From NCBI GenBank assembly GCA_035293965.1, contig DATGLW010000048.1, forward strand, positions 1 to 7,801: DNA of 7,801 nt, written 5' to 3'. Under the pieces are notes generated by a model. That model worked only from the letters and a program-made list of their open reading frames with translations. It searched no databases and was not told the DNA's origin. Numbering within the stretch: position 1 is the stretch's first letter; each line of letters starts with the position of its first letter. This document shows positions 5,522 through 7,801 of the stretch, piece by piece. The position numbers and the translations under genes were made by a program. This stretch comes from DATGLW01 sp035293965. GTDB lineage: Bacteria; Actinomycetota; Acidimicrobiia; Acidimicrobiales; RAAP-2.

Positions 5522-6303
5522 GGAGCGACGGCGAGCTCGAGCACGCGCTGCGCCGTGCACTGGCCGCTGCCGCAGCGGGTGCCCGGCCCGATCGCGGCGC
5601 CGTCGGCGAGGTGCTCGAGGCAGGGCGACGACGGCGCGCCGGCCGGCGCCGGATCGTGGCTGGCGCCGCGGTGGCGGTGCTCGCCGCAGGTACGGCAGGC
5701 GCGCTGGCTACGACGGGCGCCGGACCCCGTCCGGTGACCTCGGCCATCTCTGGCTCGTGCCCCGAGATCGCCGTCGACGGCGGTGCGGTCCGCTGCGCGG
5801 GGTCCATCGCGACACCCGCCGAGGGCGCGGCGGGTGCCGGCGCGGGCGGTGCGACATCCGCCGCCCCCTCGTACCCCACGGTGCCGCCGCCCGGTCCGGC
5901 GTTCGCCGCGCCGAGCAGGGAGCCGGACCTCCGGGCCCTTCACGCAACGCAGGCAGGCGCCGTCGTCCACCTGCGGGTCGGCCAGCGGCTGACGGTGATC
6001 CTGCCGCCCGTGGCGCGCCCGGGATGGACGGTTGAGGCACCCGACGGCGAGGGGCTGCAGTTCGAGGCGCAGCGCCGTGCCGGCACCCGGTCGGTCACCA
6101 CGACGTACCTCGCCCGTTCCCCTGGGGAGGTCCGCCTCGTGGCCGAGGCGCCGTCGTGCCGCGGAGGCGGGTCCGGCACCGCGTGCACCGGCACGGGGCG
6201 TGTGTTCACCCTCGCCGTCGTGGTGGGTCCCCGCATCGTTGGGGGGCCGACCGCGGCAACGTCACCGGGGTCTGGTCTCCCCCCTGCGAAGGAGGCTCCA
6301 TGA
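5518..6303 (+). CDS. Single-pass membrane protein in the anti-sigma position, with extracytoplasmic beta-rich domain
   Basis: Protein of 261 residues whose ATG overlaps the sigma gene's TGA. A short, Arg-rich cytoplasmic segment (1-44, ending RRRRAGRRR) precedes one membrane helix (about 46-66, IVAGAAVAVLAAGTAGALAT). An Ala/Gly/Pro-rich linker leads to an outer domain at about 140-238 with alternating hydrophobic strands (VVHLRVGQRLTVILPP, GWTVEAPDGEGLQFEAQ, VFTLAVVV). Cys81, Cys93, Cys214 and Cys223 could form disulfides outside the membrane. There is no HxxxCxxC zinc motif. The strand pattern recalls chagasin-type (inhibitor I42) beta-sandwiches, but the NPTTG loop is absent, so that link is weak. 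Position and topology suggest it restrains the sigma factor; this is inference. It shares an ATGA overlap with the next gene. Confidence 0.85.
   Translation: MRSDGELEHALRRALAAAAAGARPDRGAVGEVLEAGRRRRAGRRRIVAGAAVAVLAAGTAGALATTGAGPRPVTSAISGSCPEIAVDGGAVRCAGSIATPAEGAAGAGAGGATSAAPSYPTVPPPGPAFAAPSREPDLRALHATQAGAVVHLRVGQRLTVILPPVARPGWTVEAPDGEGLQFEAQRRAGTRSVTTTYLARSPGEVRLVAEAPSCRGGGSGTACTGTGRVFTLAVVVGPRIVGGPTAATSPGSGLPPAKEAP
6289..6295 (+). promoter_or_regulatory. Strong Shine-Dalgarno for the SIMPL lipoprotein gene
   Basis: AAGGAGG lies 4 nt before the ATG at 6300, inside the 3' end of the preceding gene. It fixes the SIMPL start at the ATGA overlap rather than at earlier in-frame codons. It also suggests this gene is translated more strongly than by coupling alone. 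Confidence 0.75.
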
Positions 6304-7091
6304 GGCATCTGACCACCGACCTGCAGGCATGGCGGCGAGCCGGTGGCGCCGTCGTGCTGCTGCTGGCCGCGGGCGCAGGGATGGCGGCCTGCGGCGGCGC
6401 CACCGGGGCAGCGCCCGATCCGGCCGCCTGCGGCACCGGGGCGCCGAAGCTGACCGTGCAGGGAACGGGCATCGCGACGGGATCGCCGAACGAGCTCACC
6501 GTGGCGTTCGACGTGCGGACCGTGGGCCCGACCGCCCAACAGGCCTTGGCGGGGATGAGCGTCAGGACCGGCGCCCTCGTCGCCGCCCTGGTCGGCGGGG
6601 GCGTGGCCCGAGGCAGGATCCAGACGACCGGCCTGTCCCTCCAGCCGGACGTGACCATCCGCAACGGCACGGTCGTGACCGATGGCTACGCCGCCGACGA
6701 GACGGTCCTCGCCACGTCGTCTGACCTGTCCACCGCCGGCGCGGTCATCGACGACGGCGTGGCTGCGGGTGGGACCGATGTCCGGATCGACTCGATGTCC
6801 TTCATGGCCAGCGACTCCCGCCGGCTGCAGGAGGCCGCACGCCACGATGCGGTCGACCAGGCAGTCGGGCACGCGTCGGCGATGGCTGCCGCCGCGGGCG
6901 AGCGCCTAGGCCCCGTCTGCTCGCTGGTCGACGACGGCAGCGGTGCCGGTCCCGACCAGGCCTTCGGGTCGGCGCGTGCCGCCGCCCCGGCGGGGTTGCC
7001 CCCTCCTGTCCCCATCGCGGGCGGCACCCAGCAGGTGACGGCTCAGGTCACCCTCGTCTACGCCCTGCGCGCCGACTCGGCGCGGGGTTGA
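6300..7091 (+). CDS. SIMPL-domain (DUF541) lipoprotein
   Basis: Predicted lipoprotein of 263 residues. A basic N-terminus and hydrophobic segment (about 14-30, GGAVVLLLAAGAGMAAC) end in a lipobox-like MAAC at Cys31. A SIMPL/DUF541 domain follows, from KLTVQGTGIATGSPNELTVA (about 50-69) through RIQTTGLSLQPDVTIRNGTV (about 106-125), ARHDAVDQAVGHASAMAAAA (about 180-199) and the final QVTAQVTLVYAL strand (about 245-256). Family members are periplasmic or surface proteins, some linked to oxidative or envelope stress, without a defined enzyme activity. The methionine at the -3 lipobox position is slightly unusual. The start is set by AAGGAGG and the ATGA overlap. As the third gene of the sigma operon it is probably an envelope component or a further sensor of the system. 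Confidence 0.9.
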   Translation: MRHLTTDLQAWRRAGGAVVLLLAAGAGMAACGGATGAAPDPAACGTGAPKLTVQGTGIATGSPNELTVAFDVRTVGPTAQQALAGMSVRTGALVAALVGGGVARGRIQTTGLSLQPDVTIRNGTVVTDGYAADETVLATSSDLSTAGAVIDDGVAAGGTDVRIDSMSFMASDSRRLQEAARHDAVDQAVGHASAMAAAAGERLGPVCSLVDDGSGAGPDQAFGSARAAAPAGLPPPVPIAGGTQQVTAQVTLVYALRADSARG

Positions 7092-7092
7092 A

Positions 7093-7117
7093 GAGCCCGC
7101 AGCGAGGCGCGGGGCTC
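7093..7117. terminator. Bidirectional hairpin between SIMPL gene and tRNA-His
   Basis: GAGCCCGC (7093-7100) pairs with GCGGGGCTC (7109-7117) as an 8-bp stem with one bulged G and an 8-nt loop. It starts two bases after the SIMPL stop codon and lies just past the 3' end of the convergent tRNA gene. It is well placed to end both transcripts. The minus-strand exit side has only a short TT, so it is not a textbook intrinsic terminator. Confidence 0.6.
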
Positions 7118-7125
7118 CTGATCGG

Positions 7126-7200
7126 GGTGAGCGAGGGGACTTGAACCCCCGACCTCCAGGGCCACAACCTGGCGCTCTAACCAGCTGAGCTACGCCCACC
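7126..7200 (-). tRNA. trnH: tRNA-His (anticodon GTG)
   Basis: The full cloverleaf is visible on the minus strand. The acceptor stem is GTGGGCG/CGCTCAC with one G:U pair, and the D arm is GCTC...GAGC. The anticodon stem CCAGG/CCTGG carries loop TTGTGGC, with GTG at positions 34-36. The T arm is GGGGG TTCAAGT CCCCT. The extra G-1 (position 7200) opposite C73 (7126), the identity element for histidyl-tRNA synthetase, is encoded. The genome continues CCG after C73, so the CCA end is not encoded and must be added by the CCA-adding enzyme. The gene stands 47 bp after the ImmA/IrrE gene on the same strand and converges on the SIMPL operon. Confidence 0.97.
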
Positions 7201-7247
7201 GAGGCCTTTCAGTGTGGCACATGGCTGCCCCCGACGACCGCCGCACG

Positions 7248-7694
7248 TCATCGCCGGTCCTGCCCGAGGTGCGGTGCCCGCAAATCGAGGGCGCGACGGG
7301 CAACTGGCTCGGGCACGTCGAAGGCGGCGGCGACGTCGAGCGCGCTGAGACCTTCTTCGAGGTCGTCCGCCTGGCGGCACAGCCGGCGGAGCTCGTCGAG
7401 CGGGACCAGCCGGCGCGCCACCTCGTCGTCGACCTGTCGCTCGTCGCGGGCCACCACGGCGGCCCAGCCGTCCGGCTGGCCCGCGAAACCCGGACCGCCG
7501 CCCCGTTCGTCGTGGACGAGCTCGTGGGCCAGGGTGGCACGGCGCGCCACCCGCCCGAGCCGGGCGTCGACCACGATCACCCGCCTGGTTCCCCTCCGGT
7601 GGTAGACGCCTGCGACCGGCGGCGGCAGGCGCTCGAGGCCGAAGACGATCCAGGGCCGGTCGCGCAGTGCCTGCCACGGGTCCCACGTGGGCAT
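7248..7694 (-). CDS. ImmA/IrrE-family (peptidase M78 / DUF955) metallopeptidase, stand-alone
   Basis: Small predicted zinc protease of 148 residues. The HExxH motif is His57-Glu58-Leu-Val-His61 in ATLAHELVHDERG. The following helix RDERQVDDEVARRLVPLDEL (about 83-102) matches the family's E-x-x-A-[N/D]...A...L-x-P segment; Glu85 is the likely third zinc ligand (Glu91 is the alternative). The region before HExxH (GVYHRRGTRRVIVVDARLGR) matches the strand that usually precedes the catalytic helix. Relatives such as ImmA and IrrE cleave a partner repressor, but this protein has no helix-turn-helix domain and no repressor gene lies beside it, so its substrate is unknown. The ATG at 7694 is six bases after TAGGGT and has no Shine-Dalgarno, suggesting a leaderless message. 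Cytoplasmic; no signal peptide. Confidence 0.88.
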   Translation of the reverse strand: MPTWDPWQALRDRPWIVFGLERLPPPVAGVYHRRGTRRVIVVDARLGRVARRATLAHELVHDERGGGPGFAGQPDGWAAVVARDERQVDDEVARRLVPLDELRRLCRQADDLEEGLSALDVAAAFDVPEPVARRALDLRAPHLGQDRR

Positions 7695-7700
7695 GCCGGC

Positions 7701-7706
7701 ACCCTA
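7701..7706 (-). promoter_or_regulatory. Candidate -10 element of a leaderless ImmA/IrrE promoter
   Basis: TAGGGT on the minus strand fits TANNNT and is separated by six bases (GCCGGC) from the ATG. This places the likely transcription start on or beside the start codon. No -35 hexamer is evident. Confidence 0.45.
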
Positions 7707-7779
7707 CGCGCCGGGTCTTACGGCGAAGGCCGGGTCGCGGGCTTGCCCCGGTGGCGGGACGCGCGCTAGCCGAGACCGT

Positions 7780-7801
7780 TCAGTAATTCGGCACCGGGAC
7801 C
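7780..7801 (-). other. Possible last codons of a minus-strand gene entering from the right; 7707-7779 otherwise empty
   Basis: One minus-strand frame reads VPVPNY and then TGA (7782-7780), with G/C at five of six third positions, as expected for coding sequence here. A second frame reads to TAG at 7768-7766 but needs a rare TTA codon and has poorer third-position bias. Twenty-two bases cannot establish a gene. Apart from the ImmA/IrrE promoter I see nothing else between 7695 and 7779. Confidence 0.2.

Noticed and set aside
4658..5560. N-terminal extension of the fusion gene up to 5560
   Set aside because: The frame stays open but runs antisense through the SigE-family gene and both direct repeats and shows no domain. 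The real start is close to 4657.
7212..7769. Open frame of 185 codons on the plus strand
   Set aside because: Antisense to the ImmA/IrrE gene, whose HExxH motif is clear; the plus-strand product shows no domain.

Overview
The window is very G+C-rich, with strong G/C bias at third codon positions. It uses GTG and ATG starts, several genes appear leaderless, and the tRNA gene lacks an encoded CCA end. Together with the protein families (SigE-family sigma factor, sigma/anti-sigma fusion, stand-alone ImmA/IrrE protease), this suggests a high-G+C actinomycetote, possibly an environmental acidimicrobial-type lineage. The lineage is inference; no marker in the window fixes it.

Left end (1-1966): the 5' part of a D-2-hydroxyacid dehydrogenase gene on the minus strand runs off the left edge. 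It is divergent, across only 27 bp, from rlmN on the plus strand, which encodes the radical-SAM 23S rRNA/tRNA adenine-C2 methyltransferase. A short G+C-rich hairpin lies between the convergent ends of rlmN and the next operon.

Centre (1943-7091): two divergent regulatory operons share a ~200 bp intergenic region. On the minus strand are a possible five-codon leader ORF, a 684-residue protein fusing ECF-sigma-like regions 2 and 4 to a zinc-binding anti-sigma-like motif, one membrane helix and a long Pro/Thr/Ala-rich outer segment, and then a TetR-family regulator. Each junction is a GTGA overlap. On the plus strand are a SigE-family ECF sigma factor, a single-pass membrane protein in the anti-sigma position, and a SIMPL-domain (DUF541) lipoprotein, joined by ATGA overlaps. 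The sigma gene is preceded by two near-identical 37 bp direct repeats, 74 bp apart. Each carries an ECF-type promoter-like pair (GGCAACC, 16 nt, CGTCT), and the second copy ends one base before the ATG. The simplest reading is a cell-envelope sensing module with an autoregulated sigma factor, paired with a one-protein membrane-bound sigma/anti-sigma device.

Right end (7092-7801): a hairpin separates the SIMPL gene from a convergent tRNA-His gene (GTG anticodon, G-1:C73 pair). Upstream of the tRNA on the same strand is a small ImmA/IrrE-type metallopeptidase gene with a likely leaderless promoter. The last ~100 bases are mostly intergenic and may hold the final codons of another minus-strand gene.
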